Shown here: positions 33,886 through 44,510 of the stretch, one piece after another
Layout: every line of letters begins with the position of its first letter
Position numbering within the stretch: position 1 is the first letter of the stretch
Origin: Strobilurus pachycystidiatus
Lineage: Eukaryota > Basidiomycota > Agaricomycetes > Agaricales > Physalacriaceae
Direction of reading: 5' to 3'
Length of the DNA: 64,000 bases
Assembly (NCBI GenBank): GCA_019915135.1
Contig: JAHLMK010000002.1
Location: forward strand, 1,302,001-1,366,000
Notes under the pieces: model-generated
Told to the model about the DNA's origin: nothing
What the model saw: only the letters and a program-made list of their open reading frames with translations
Databases searched by the model: none
Translations under genes and position numbers: made by a program

Positions 33886-34112
33886 TGGTTGGTTGTCTTC
33901 GTGTGCAGGTCAGTCGTCTCTGTCCGCGGATTGGTTGTCTTTGTACAAGGTTCCGTTGTCTTTGTGCGCAGGTCTGTTGTCCTTGTGCGCAGGTCTGTTG
34001 TCTTTGTGCGCGGACTGGTCGTCTTGGTGCAAGGTTCCGTTATCTTCGTGCGCAGGTCTGTTGTCTTTGTGAGTGGATCGACCGTCTTTGTGAGCAGGTT
34101 GGTCAGCCTGAT
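33886..34112 (+). repeat. 21-bp minisatellite (about 10 diverged units)
   Basis: Consensus GTTGTCTTTGTGCGCAGGTC plus one T. Exact or near-exact 21-bp steps run from about 33888 to 34107. The unit length keeps one plus-strand frame open, reading a heptapeptide like VVFVRRS about ten times. The hydrophobic, valine-rich reading is probably incidental. The minus strand reads an AC/AG-rich array. Confidence 0.85.
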
Positions 34113-35683
34113 GTGGTTTTAGTCAATCGTCTTCATATAAAACAATCAAACATCCTCGTGCGCTAGTAGTTGGTCGTCCTCGTATGCTTGTTGCTGAGTT
34201 CGGCAGCTGATGCTTTTTTTGGTTGCGGCTCGTCTCAAATGCGTTTGTCGGTCGTCCTCGTAGACAGTGGTTGGGCCAGTCAGTGGATTGTGTTGAGTCG
34301 ATGCTTGTAGTTGGACGTCCTGTGCTTGTTGTTGCAAGTGGCAGTTGGTCAATGGATTGCCATCTGTCAATGCTATAATTAATGTCAGTTAGCAGATGAT
34401 GCTTGTAGCCAACCTCAGAGCTCCGTTGCAGATTTTGATTATGATGCTTTGAGGGGATCCTGTCCTTGACATTGTGTTTGCTATGTAGGCAGTGGGCAGC
34501 GCTGCTCGCTCGTCTTGCTGCGCTGTCATCTCCATAGTCAGTCCGCGGTCATACTTGAATCATCTGACGTACCTATGTTGGACCTGTGCCCGTCTGGTGA
34601 GGGAATAGTCCATGAGCTGCCGTTGGTTTCCAAAGGTGAATAGCCCACAATTTCACGTCCAATGCTGTGGCTGACCACATGCTACTTTCAAATTGTCTCT
34701 CTCTGCTTCGCTGTGGAGGATACTTCCCGGTAAGCTGTTTGTTGAACACTTTGATCTGTTTGCGTCTCTTCTCCTGGACTCTTGACACCACGGCTGGCTT
34801 TGTTGACAAAGGGCCGACCTTTGAGCCTACTTTCAAAGCCAGCTGCGCTGTCAAGAGATCAGACTCCTGGTAGACCACCATCTGCTGTCAACATTGTCCC
34901 TCATGCTAACATTCCTTGCACAAACTGGAGAACTGCCAAGGCGTGCAACATCAACGCGACGGGGACTTTCCGCTGCAAGAATGCGCCGGTCGGAAGCCTC
35001 TTTCACACATGGCCCGCCCTTTGTTGGTTCCCAAGTCATTCACGCGTCTGTTGTCCATTCTTGGATGCCTGAGTTTCCGCGCTTGTCCTTGATGCATCGT
35101 TCACATTGGTTTCACCGCGGAGGAAACTGCAATGAACATCATTCTTTGATGGGTAGCTATCTACATGCCTCATAAAATTGATCTCATTCTGTAGCCACCT
35201 CCCCTTCAAATACAGCCATTCAAGACGCGTCTACGCTCACGCTCTGGTGAAGCTTTGACAGTCATCTCTCAAGATCCTTCACCTGCTTAACGGTACTCTT
35301 TGCCGTTCCATAGACCTGGACATTGTCGTCATAAACCATCTTGAATGCACTGTATAACTGAGTGAGTACTGACTTTGTAATAAGACATAACACGGGAGAG
35401 CCTACGCGTTTAGTTCAGCTTCCGTTCTGAACGCCACTCTCATCTCCATCAGACGCGTGTCGGTCTTTTCCCAAAAGTTGACCCCTTCCTTGAGTCAATT
35501 TCTGTTGTCACTTTTCTTATTCTTGGCCCCCGCAACAAACAGCGTCTTCCATGTATCTTCCGAAACCCTCTGTTGCTGGAAGAGGTCTTTCCACACGGAT
35601 TGTTAGAGTGCATGGTGAGAGCCTGTTTCTTCTATCTCACAGTCTTGAGCTCACCAACCAAGCAACTCAAATATAAGTGACAG
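34113..35683. other. Stretch without a recognised gene
   Basis: Several short frames occur on both strands (for example 34573-34881 minus and 34894-35175 plus), but none has recognisable domains. Some could be further 3' exons of the minus-strand gene at 35684-36799. Confidence 0.4.
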
Positions 35684-36799
35684 CTAAGGTGGGCGCGCGA
35701 GTCTTGTTGATGATATCTTTAACAAGAGTCCCAATGTCAGTCTTGTGTGATTCTCCGCTCTTGTCATACAGCAATTTGCCGAGCTGTTAGAATGGAAGTA
35801 TTTGAGCGCTCTGTAGCAGATTGCCTGGCAACTGACCTTTTTTTTGACAGTATAATGTACTTGCGTAATTGTGTCATTGATAATAGTCAAGACAAGATTA
35901 CAGCGTCCGATTTCAATGTCTGGTGGGAGGTCAGCCACATTTACAGCGCGCATAGTTTTCTAAAGGTGGCTATTGAGTTGCGCATTTCTGTGTCAAAGTT
36001 TGACGATGAACCAGGACTGTAGCAGCCAACTTTTTACCTTTATAGGAGAATGTGGTTGGAGACAGAAAGGCGACAGTGACATAGTCCTTTGCAGTTTTCT
36101 GTCATGGTATGAGCATACTAAACTTTGGAATGATCGTATTTGAAGCTAACAATCAATGTAGAGGGGACCTTATATGCTGCCTCGAGGTCTCTGTCAATCC
36201 GTTGGAACAGGTCTCGACACTCCAGTGTATGAAGCTTGAGGCGCACAAGATGCTTATGAGGATTTGTCACCTGGATTTTGGTGGCATGTGAGAATGACTA
36301 CCAACAAGTTGCAATATGGTACATACCTTCAGGAAGGCTTCAAAGTCGTTCTCTGACTTGGATGTCAGGGTTTTCTGTCGCTTGAGCTCGCGTCCTTGCT
36401 TCAAAGTGAATGGGATGAAGTTGCAATATAGTACGTACCTTCAGGAAGGCTTCAAAGTCGTTCTCTGACTTGGATGTCAGGGTTTTCTGTCGCTTGAGCT
36501 CGCGTTCTTGCTTCAAAGTGAATGGGATGATTTCCAAACCAAGTACAAACCCTGGACCACCCAGAGTGCCGAGATCACACAGCTCATCATCCCCATCCTG
36601 ATACTCTCGGGCTTGAACAACGCCAAGGTGGCCGCCTTGTCCAATATTCATCCCACCAAGAGCAGGATCAATATAACAACGTAAGTCGTCAGAGGAAAGA
36701 GTGGTACTTGAAGTATTATTTGCTGCCTGTTGGTTTTTGTCAAGGCGTCGTCTCAGTGCCTCGACACTCGGGCTTGGTGCTGCTGGTATCGTATCCATG
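35684..36799 (-). CDS. Unrecognised multi-exon gene with a duplicated exon end
   Basis: Exon 1 runs from an ATG at 36799 to 36439 (ending FEAFLK) and is followed by donor GTACGTAC. Exon 2 starts at 36270 after CAAAATCCAG and reads VTNPHKHLVRLKLHTLECRD in phase. Further exon-like frames follow near 36018-35960 and 35953-35684. The N-terminus is Ser/Ala-rich and the middle acidic then Lys-rich. I recognise no domain. A 112-bp duplication has copied the end of exon 1 with its donor. Exon limits left of 36165 are uncertain, and the gene may extend further left or be decaying. Confidence 0.45.
36306..36529 (-). repeat. 112-bp direct duplication of an exon end and splice donor
   Basis: Units 36306-36417 and 36418-36529 are nearly identical (differences near 36321, 36325 and 36394). 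Each carries the same coding end and a 5' splice site (GTATGTAC or GTACGTAC). Only the inner donor (36438) keeps exon 1 in phase with exon 2. Use of the outer donor (36326) would read through a frame that soon stops. Confidence 0.9.
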
Positions 36800-37946
36800 A
36801 GTGTGGAATTTATAGAAGGACTCAGAAGAAGGGAAGAAAATTGCTCATTGAATCTCTGGTCACACCACGTGGTTGCTACCAAACGTGTTGCAGCTTGTTG
36901 TCGCTTGCCTCAGACCATGATGAAAGACGCCTCAGCAGGTCAGGAAATGCTCTCAGAGTCCTGACGCAGTCACTCAAATTTGACAGATGTTATTGTGAAT
37001 ACAGCAACACATCAGATTGGATGCAAAGCATACAACTATAGACGCGCCTCTGAACGGATTGCGTGGCTCCAACCTTCCAGTTGGGGTTGTCATACTCGCT
37101 CTCCATCCCATCTGAAGCTCTTAGCAGAGCAGACAACACACACCGCTCATGCTCAGCAGACAGCTGAAAGCTACGCACAGATGTATGCCTTACCTGCTGT
37201 TGCCCTCAATGTTCCTGATATTTTGCCGCGCAAAACAATCCAAGCGAGACCATGGGAAGCGACGAACTTTTTCAATTTGAACGGGCTTCATGTAAAGGAC
37301 TTTGAATTCATGACTGAAGAATTGGCCGCGTTCTTTCCAGTCGTCCCCACAAAGAATCAACACAAGATCCAAAATGATCTTCTCCTGCAGGAGGAGATTC
37401 GACGTATGGAGGAACAGGTTCTTGAGGATATGTACCTAGACGATAAACTAGATATAGAGGTGAATGATTCTACAATCCTCACTGCTGAGATTCATACCAC
37501 AGATACATTTTTACGTGTTTATATGGGCAAATAGTCAAACTTATGCTTGACAGGTACTTTTCTTACAGATAATGAAGACACGTTACATTGTCAAGTTCAC
37601 CATGTTCCAAAGACATACGCTTATGCTCCGTATCCAAATAAGACGGTTCGTCTTCAGAGCCTCTTGCCATATACAGGCTGACAGTTAACATTAATTCAAA
37701 GATGTGTTATCTTGATCTTCTGGACAACTTCCCACGTCTGCGATTCTCTGAAGCCCAGCTGAAGATGGTCCTTTGGATCATGCGTGCTACGGATAGTCGA
37801 GATGTTCCGTTTTTCAGTGCTTTTCGTGAAATGCAAAAACGTCTTCGGTCTGTGTGCTCGGTCTGAACTAACAAAACAATCTCAGACCTGGGCAACGTGT
37901 TTTCAACAAATGATATACATGATTTTTTAGCTCGTATATGTACATT

Positions 37947-38386
37947 TAGAGATTTTTACGAGTCATTAGAAGTAGAGGATATCCTTGATTCAAACCTTGA
38001 CTTTGATCCGAAGTTCAAATCATTAACATGTTACTGATTCGAACCTAAGGATCATTGTAAGGATCAAGGTTCATTCACTGAAGGTAAAAATCATTGAAGA
38101 ATCATTGTTGAATCATTAACTTTATGCAAATATAAGTACAGAAAAGCTTCTACAATACTTAAACAGCTTTCAATGGTACATATTGATGATTATGCATGCA
38201 TATTCTATCAGACATCAAACATCTATCACTCAAACATAGAAGGATCATTTAATGATCCTTAATTTGAACTGCTCAATGATCCGAATTCAAGGATCATTGA
38301 AAGGATCAAGGTTTATTAAATTTTGGAGAGGATATCCTTTCTGAAGATCAAGATTCAGATCATTGAATAACTCGTGGGGATCTCTA
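37947..38386. mobile_element. hAT-type MITE (440 bp) with a perfect 8-bp target-site duplication
   Basis: Ends are TAGAGATTTTTACGAGTCAT on the left and, read inward, TAGAGATCCCCACGAGTTAT on the right. TGTACATT flanks both sides (37939-37946 and 38387-38394). An 8-bp duplication is the hAT signature. The interior is AT-rich, with many GGATCATT/AATGATCC motifs and no coding. It sits in the transposase-like pseudogene, beside an intron-like stretch (GTATAT...CTCAG). Confidence 0.85.
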
Positions 38387-39085
38387 TGTACATTCCTCAA
38401 ATATGATGAGGTTTTGGACTGAATTCACTCAGGACTTCTCAAATCCACTCGTCGCACCACATTTAAACTTCTATCTTGAGGACGTTGCAGGTGGACCAAT
38501 TTTCAAGATATGGCAGATTTTGGACGGACACTGGATGGAGATTCCCCAAAACATGCTTCCGCCCTCTATTCTTGTTGGTGTAAAGCATTTTTATATTCAT
38601 AAAATTGCTGAACTGACAAGCGACCAGTAGATCATTCCTCAAATGTGGATTGTTTGAGGAGGCGTTCTCCATGTTGAAGCATTGACAGTCGAACACTCGA
38701 GCTTACAATTATATACCGCAGTCCATGTCCGAGGTACATAGGTCAGCATTTCAGTTGATCAACTGAAATATACGCATGAGGATCTCTTATATCGGCATAA
38801 AAAAAGTCATGTTTGACGGTGATATACTTCTCTCGCAGACCAGAAAAGCTTTACTTACGTTTATATCTTAGATGCATCGGTATCTTACGTGCAGAAGATT
38901 CCGAATGTGAATCATAAAATTGATGGCGACAAAGATCTGTTTACTGTCTGGACTGCTGTATGGACTGATGATGTCTCTGGTGCACGAACAAAACAGTATC
39001 AGAAACATCTCAATGTCTATGTCCAAAACGTTGTCATGATGTAGCCCCACTGCAACTGAGGATCTTTCACTTTGGTCATATTTTG

Positions 39086-39358
39086 CACTGCATGAAATAT
39101 ATTGTATTTACGACAAAAATATGATGAAAAAATGTAAAATTTATTTAGCATTTCTTCACTTCAAAAATGATAAAATTATCATGAAATTGAGTGAAAATAT
39201 GATGAATACACCTGATTATAGCAAGGTATAGCATATATTTATTATATTTTCATGTATTTTTACAATGTTTTCATCATTTTTGAAATGAAAATATGCTAAA
39301 ATTTTTTTACATTTTTTCACCATATTTCAGGCGTAAATATGATATGTTTCATGCAGTA
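39086..39358. mobile_element. CACTA-like MITE (273 bp) with roughly 70-bp terminal inverted repeats
   Basis: The left end is CACTGCATGAA and the right end, read inward, TACTGCATGAA. The imperfect inverted repeats run about 65-70 bp, and the whole element is close to a palindrome. A 3-bp duplication TTG (39083-39085, 39359-39361) fits CACTA/EnSpm elements, which start CACTR and duplicate 2-3 bp. The undisturbed target can be read in the other LTR-B copy. AT-rich and noncoding. Confidence 0.8.
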
Positions 39359-39748
39359 TTGGCGTTTTGATGCTGTTGCTACATGAACTAATGCCACGAC
39401 AGAAGATGCCGAGAGACATATCAAGAAGTCGGGGGTTTGATCCCTTATGGCGACAGAGTCGGGATCATAAAGCCCCGTTTTTGTCGGGCTTCCTGCCCTC
39501 TTAGAGACACTCTGGAGCAAGCACACATGATGCATGACACGCCCGGATTATACTTAAGCTGTATGAGTCAGGCGGGAGTTAGTACCCGACCAACCCCGCC
39601 TTCTCAACCAATGAACGCCCATCGATCTGGCGGGTGATCATCGGAATGTTGGGACCTCCGTCATCTGCAGCATTGGATCACTCCCGACGCATCAGAAGCA
39701 TGTGGTAGAAGCTTTGAGAAAAGGAACGATGAGCTAGCATGGAATTAG

Positions 39749-39756
39749 TATAAATA
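39749..39756 (+). promoter_or_regulatory. TATA box of the LTR-B solo LTR
   Basis: TATAAATA is conserved between both LTR-B copies (complement at 44072-44079) and is followed by the conserved ACRGAGACAGCGCTGT block. This fits a U3/R promoter. Confidence 0.6.
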
Positions 39757-40629
39757 CGGAGACAGCGCTGTATTGGTTACCCAGACTTTGTTCTTAACCA
39801 ATTCTCTCCCATACAATTCTGTTGGACACTCTGAGCTCTTCATAATAGGACTCATCCACATGTTTCCTTTTGATACCTCCGCCATTGTCGTTGACTTCAA
39901 CAAGAGCAGGCTCTCTGACGCCACACCTAGGACTGGGTCCGGTGGCGAGCCTCGTACTTTGGGATTAAGTTCCTACAGTATTCTAAACATTGGCGAGACG
40001 GACGTGTGACCATCAAGGGTCTCTACGGCTGATACAGTATGATCAGTCAAGCACCATACAAGGATGTACGTGGTACGCTTGCAGGAAAGCTATGAGTTGA
40101 CTACAGGGGTAGTCTCTCATGAGCGAGTCCATGTCGCGGCGGGATCAGGTTGTAACAAACGTCAATTTGCCAGAACGACTCTTACAGCAAGAGTATTTTG
40201 TACGCCCTCTCAGTACATCTCCGGACGCTGGTGCCCTGGAGCAATTCAAGGTTGTTATGGAGCAGATCAAGTTTTTGTTTCTTCAGTAGCGTGACAATCT
40301 AATTGAGCGCTTTGCTATTAGATCGACACATAAAACACCAGTACAGACATTCAATGCTGTTACCAACAGACCTTGTGAATTTTGCGTTGGAGTGTCTGAT
40401 CTCCCAGGCGATAATCCTCAACAATCAGAAGAGGTCGATCACATTGGACACCAGGAAAACTGCAAGTGCCGCAATTGTTTTGCTGGCGGTATAAATAGAT
40501 TCAAGGCGACAAAGGAAGGTTACAGAAACTTCTATCAGATGAATGCAACAGATTCATATGTTCATCTCATCGCTCACTTCCATTCAAGCCTGGCAAACCT
40601 CGGAATATGACGGATACATCACGAAACAC

Positions 40630-42290
40630 TTTATATGTTAACTAATGAAATAATAGACTACGTCGGAGACCTTCCATTTGATAGATATGTCTTTAACAAA
40701 GAGGGAATTTTATGCGTACAAAAAGTCTTAGACGTCAAAATAGGCTTGGTATACCATTCGACATATGCTAATGGTTGCTTAAGCCAGTGCATCGGAGTCC
40801 GAACCTTCACACCATGCATCTCTATCGCTGCAGGAAATTTGAAAATAACACGAATACGCCTAATGCAAGTCCCTGTCATAATCATCAATAAACATAATTT
40901 TACATGATGAATATCTGTACCTTGCAGCCCCATACTCTCAGCATCATCTCCAGTAAGCACAACAACTGTATCAAATTGTCCTCCATCAAGTGGTGACGCC
41001 TTAACAACATCTCAAATTTCACGTGAGAATTTGAATGAATAGTAGACATCAATTCTCAAGAATGGAAGACTGGGATAGACTTGTGCATTCTGCCCAAGCT
41101 TATCCTTGCCAACAGTGTTGAGATATAAGAGGAGATGAAAACGGAACATGGGAACATTGTGCTGTTTGACAATACATGCAAGAAGTTTATTTCAAATAGT
41201 AAGATGCAGAGGTAACTCTACACGATTTTTATGCAATGACGGCATAGCAGATGGCGCCTCATTTAGTGCTGAAGGTGGAATGGAGGGTGAGGGAGCAGGA
41301 GGGATCGGCACTGGGACTTTCAATAATACAATTAAAGAAGTCAATCTAGAATTGAGGTTAAAATGTTGCGAAAACTTACCAAGCTCCTTCTAGACCCATT
41401 TTGTATATTTATCAAATGCATGGACGTTCTCCTTACAAAGGACCCATGTCGTCATTTGCGGATACTCGTCACGCTTATTAGATGCACGCTAGTCATGTTT
41501 CACAAAGTCTATGTAAAGGCATTCAAACATCTCAGTATTAAAGTTGTTTGTTGCATCGAATAAATGAATGGATTCAACATAATGACGGAGGGAGTGTATT
41601 TTGGGGAAGTTAAAGTCCTTACGGAGGTCAACATGGATGAAGTAGGATTTATTAGCATACCAGATGTTGAGCGCATCGTCTATATAACTAAGAGTGTTGT
41701 CGTTGTGAGTAGAATATTATGCGAAATAGATGAAATCCAGGATGACCCGACAAGCAGTTACGCCACGTTCAGGAATACTCAAACTCACTAAGCAAGCAAG
41801 AAGAATTTTCCCCATATTCTTTCACTCCATGTCGCTGATTTGGGAGAGAGCGGTGATGCCATTTTTGAAGTAGCGTAGATCAAGTACAGGTGGGAGGCAG
41901 CAAAGACGTCGATCAAATTCTTCCTCCGTCATGAGCGTCTGACACCAATCAATGAGATGGCAAAGAATGCCCTGATAGAGCTGATGGAGAACATCAGGAG
42001 TGGTGCTGAGATAGATGTTGGTGTGTGGTAGATCAGCCCAGAAAGGATTTGGCGCGTGACCCAAGACGTTCTCTGCCATACATTTCTCAAAGTAGGCTGA
42101 GGGTGAGGTTGTGGAGGCCTTGGCGTCCAACATGACCCCAAGAGTCCATGCCGAGGTTCTCATTGCATCAAATCCCTTGTCGCCCAGTGTGTCTTGCCGA
42201 CACCTGCATTTTGGGCATGTCCCGTTCTTTGCACAAGTAACAAGACACTGCTTAGGATAATTGGCGACGTAACTGGCAAAGACAGAATGA
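40630..42290 (-). pseudogene. Plavaka-type DNA transposase, C-terminal half, degenerate
   Basis: From about 42290 leftward: [14 protein letters not shown] (a CX2C metal motif), [27 protein letters not shown], then [19 protein letters not shown], which is diagnostic of Plavaka transposases of basidiomycetes. The first part is open to 41822. After that, fragments such as VLTGDDAESMGLQG and PLAYVEWYTKP appear in shifted frames down to about 40640. The N-terminal half is missing and replaced by a gypsy RT fragment in the same frame. Confidence 0.8.
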
Positions 42291-42852
42291 ACACTATTCA
42301 TAAAACCAAAGAATATCACCAAAGGTTCAAACAGGCCACGGTTTGTCTTGAATGCGCCTTTCCACTCGTCTCCTTTCTTGATTCGGCAGTTGTTGTAGCC
42401 TTGACGAAGGTCTACCTTTGAAAAGTAACGAGCACCCTTGAGTTTATCGATCAATTCTCCAATGAGCGGGAGTGGGTACTTGTTCTTAATGGTGCCTTTG
42501 TTAAGTTTGCAATAATCCTGCACAAGACATAATTTTCCGTCTTTTTTTTAACAAAGAAGAAGGGACTCGCCATAGGAGATTTGGAAGAATGTATGTATCC
42601 TTTTGTCAGGTTTTTGTCAAGAAACGCGTCAAGTTCAGCTTCTTTGGTTGAGGACAATGAGTAGGTTTTGCATGATTTTAGCTCAAAACCGGGTTTGAGA
42701 TCAATGACATGATCCCAGGGGCTGTGTTGGGGAAGCCGGTTTGATGTGTGCTTATCAAAAACAGTAAGATAAGCATGATATTGAGAAGGAATACGCTCAG
42801 CAAGAGAACAGGTGTTCTTGGGCATTTGACTAGCTTTGGCAAGTTCCTGCAT
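42290..42852 (-). pseudogene. Ty3/gypsy reverse transcriptase fragment fused to Plavaka sequence
   Basis: RT motifs: [56 protein letters not shown] (first catalytic Asp) and [16 protein letters not shown]. The frame shifts in a run of eight T (42542-42549; A on the coding strand). At about 42290 the frame passes without a stop into the Plavaka transposase, so the RT ends before its active-site DD motif. Confidence 0.8.
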
Positions 42853-42869
42853 TCAGCCCAAAAATACCT

Positions 42870-43134
42870 TCTTTGTCAAATAGACCTGTTCATGGACAAA
42901 CATTTATTTGTTAAAGTTAGGTTTGTTGGCACAAGGTCCCTTCATATATATGATGGTTCATAAGAGCCTTCACAGCCTTGTGATTACTTCCAAAAGCTTG
43001 TATGAGACTCTTCATTCAAACTATTTGATATCAGCATTGCTGTTTTATCCATATGAATAGCCTGCACCACCAAAAATCCAAACTTTAACAAAGTCCTTGT
43101 TCATGGACAGGTGGAAATTGGAATTTTGTCAAAA
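42870..43134. mobile_element. MITE-like inverted-repeat element (about 265 bp)
   Basis: About 50 bp at the left (TTTGTCAAATAGACCTGTTC onward, through GTTAAAGTTAGG) pairs with the right end near 43081-43134 (TAACAAAGTCCTTGTTCATG through TTTTGTCAAA). The interior is AT-rich and noncoding. I could not define a target-site duplication, so the ends are approximate. Confidence 0.6.
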
Positions 43135-43670
43135 ATTCTTTTCCAATACATATATATATATATCTGCTATTAGCTTTGGTCAGATATGTCTGTCAATCTT
43201 CTCAAAATTAAGTCTGGAAAGGCCATCTGCCACCCTTCAACATTTTCTAGAAATGCCACATGCGAGTCTTGAACCCTCGAGCGGATTCAGAGTCGGACTC
43301 CCGAGCCAAATGCCAGACCGGGCTAGAAACCGAATCAAGTTCAAATTACATAAGTACGGTTGCAAGATTTATAGGTTTAAATTGAGATTACTACTTTATG
43401 TAGTATTTAAGATATACTACCTTACACCGGGGACAAAGCCCGTAGAACTTGGGCTGTGATTCCTTAATGAAACCAAACTTACCAGCAGTAGCTGCATTTG
43501 GATGTACGGATCATACGGGCCGGACTTTGATCGAAGCAGCTCAACAGCTTCAACTTTTGACTTTGAAGGCCAACTTTGGCAGTACGTTGTATATACTTAG
43601 GTTACTAGAGTGATGGGATTCCTTGTAAAATTTCAATGCTTGAATTTCCCCCTTGCTTATAAGAACATAG
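43135..43670. other. AT-rich spacer with a tRNA-like relic
   Basis: Apart from a (TA)n run near 43150 and the tRNA-like segment at 43262-43320, I see no gene or repeat. Confidence 0.5.
43262..43320 (-). other. tRNA-Gln-like relic
   Basis: The minus strand reads GACTCTGAATCC (anticodon-loop-like, CTG) and then GGGTTCAAGACTC, a near-perfect pol III B box. The acceptor stem and D arm are not well formed, so it is a relic or a SINE head rather than a working tRNA gene. Confidence 0.35.
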
Positions 43671-44510
43671 TGTTACGACCTGATCCCGCCGTGACATGGA
43701 CTCGCTCATGAGAGACTACCCCTGTAGTCAACCCATAGCTTTCCTGCGAGCGTACCACGTACATCCTCGTATCGTGCTTGACTGGTCGTACTGTACCAGT
43801 CATAAGGGCCCTCGATGGTCGCACATCCATCTCGCCAGAGACTGTGATACCGTAGGAACCTAATCCCAAGGTACAAGGCTCGCCGCCAGACCTAGTCCCA
43901 GGTGTGGCGTCGGGAAGCCTTCTCTCGTCGGAGTCAACGACGTTGGCGGAGGTATCGAAGGGCGACATGTGGGTGAGTCCTACCACGGAGAGCTCAGAGT
44001 ACCCAACGGAGTTGTGTGGGGGAAAACTGGTTAAGGACGAAGTCTGAGTAGCTAGTACAGCGCTGTCTCTGTATTTATACTAATCCCATGCTTGCTCATC
44101 GCTCCTTTTCTCGAAGCTTCTACCACATACTCCCAATGCGTCTGACGCTGCGGATGACGGAGATCCCAACATCCCGATGACCGCCCGACAGATCAATGGC
44201 CGCCCATTGGTCGGGAAGGCGGGTTTGGTCGGGTACCGACTCCCGCCTGACTCACGCGGCCTAAGTATATTCCCGGGGTGTCTTACACCACGTGTGCTCG
44301 CTCCAAAGTGTATCCGGGAGGGCGGGAAGCCCGACAAGGGCGGGACTTCAGGATCCCAGCTTTGTCGCCATAAGGGATCGAACTCTCAACCCCTTAATAT
44401 TCCTCTCGGCATCTTCCGGTGTGGCGCTGGTTCACGTAGTCGTGGCATCGGGACGCCAAAGTGTGACCTAGGTGGAGGACCTTTAATTACGGTGAGACCA
44501 CACCATAACA
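43671..44510 (-). repeat. LTR-B, 3' LTR of a gypsy element (840 bp)
   Basis: On the minus strand it starts TGTTATGGTGTGG and ends GATCAGGTCGTAACA, so it has TGTTA...TAACA ends. Just upstream on that strand is AACTTAAAAAGGGGATAT, a polypurine tract, so this is a 3' LTR. It matches the solo LTR at 39032-40157 in inverse orientation. TATAAATA lies at 44072-44079. A and B boxes like those of a tRNA gene lie near 44375-44425 (TGCCGAGAGG, AGTTCGATCCC). Confidence 0.8.

Larger units (their letters stand above)
39032..40157 (+). mobile_element. Solo LTR of gypsy family LTR-B, holding a CACTA-like MITE
   Basis: It begins TGTCATGATGTAG and ends CAGGTTGTAACA. AACGT flanks both sides (39027-39031 and 40158-40162), and the host pseudogene continues in frame beyond it. 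It matches the LTR at 43671-44510 in inverse orientation. A TATAAATA box lies at 39749-39756. A perfect 5-bp duplication around one LTR means recombination between the two LTRs of a full element deleted its interior. The MITE at 39086-39358 inserted into it. Confidence 0.9.
36980..40620 (+). pseudogene. Transposase-like repetitive agaricomycete protein, degenerate
   Basis: Protein blocks in order: 36980-37534 (helical N-terminal part), 37553-37645, a 56-nt intron 37646-37701 (GTTCGT...AAAG), then 37702-37938 (NFPRLRFSEAQLKMVLWIM, DLGNVFSTNDIHDFLAR). Next come 38428-38630 (DFSNPLVAPHLNFY), 38860-39026 (WTDDVSGARTKQYQKHLNVY) and 40158-40590 (ENCKCRNCFAGG cysteine cluster). I recall these blocks from a large agaricomycete family often linked to DNA transposons, but cannot name it firmly. 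It is disabled by TGA at 37864-37866 (probably from CGA), other stops, a MITE at 37947 and a solo LTR at 39032. Confidence 0.6.

Noticed and set aside
33880..34122. Secreted or membrane repeat protein encoded by the minisatellite
   Set aside because: The valine-rich heptads come from a 21-bp repeat in a region with no supporting gene structure.
43262..43320. Functional tRNA-Gln gene
   Set aside because: The anticodon-like and T-arm-like parts are present, but the acceptor and D arms do not fold.
39361..44510. Inverted LTR-B pair as the two ends of one element
   Set aside because: The left copy has its own perfect AACGT duplication and is a solo LTR. The right copy is a 3' LTR next to a polypurine tract. 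They are independent insertions.
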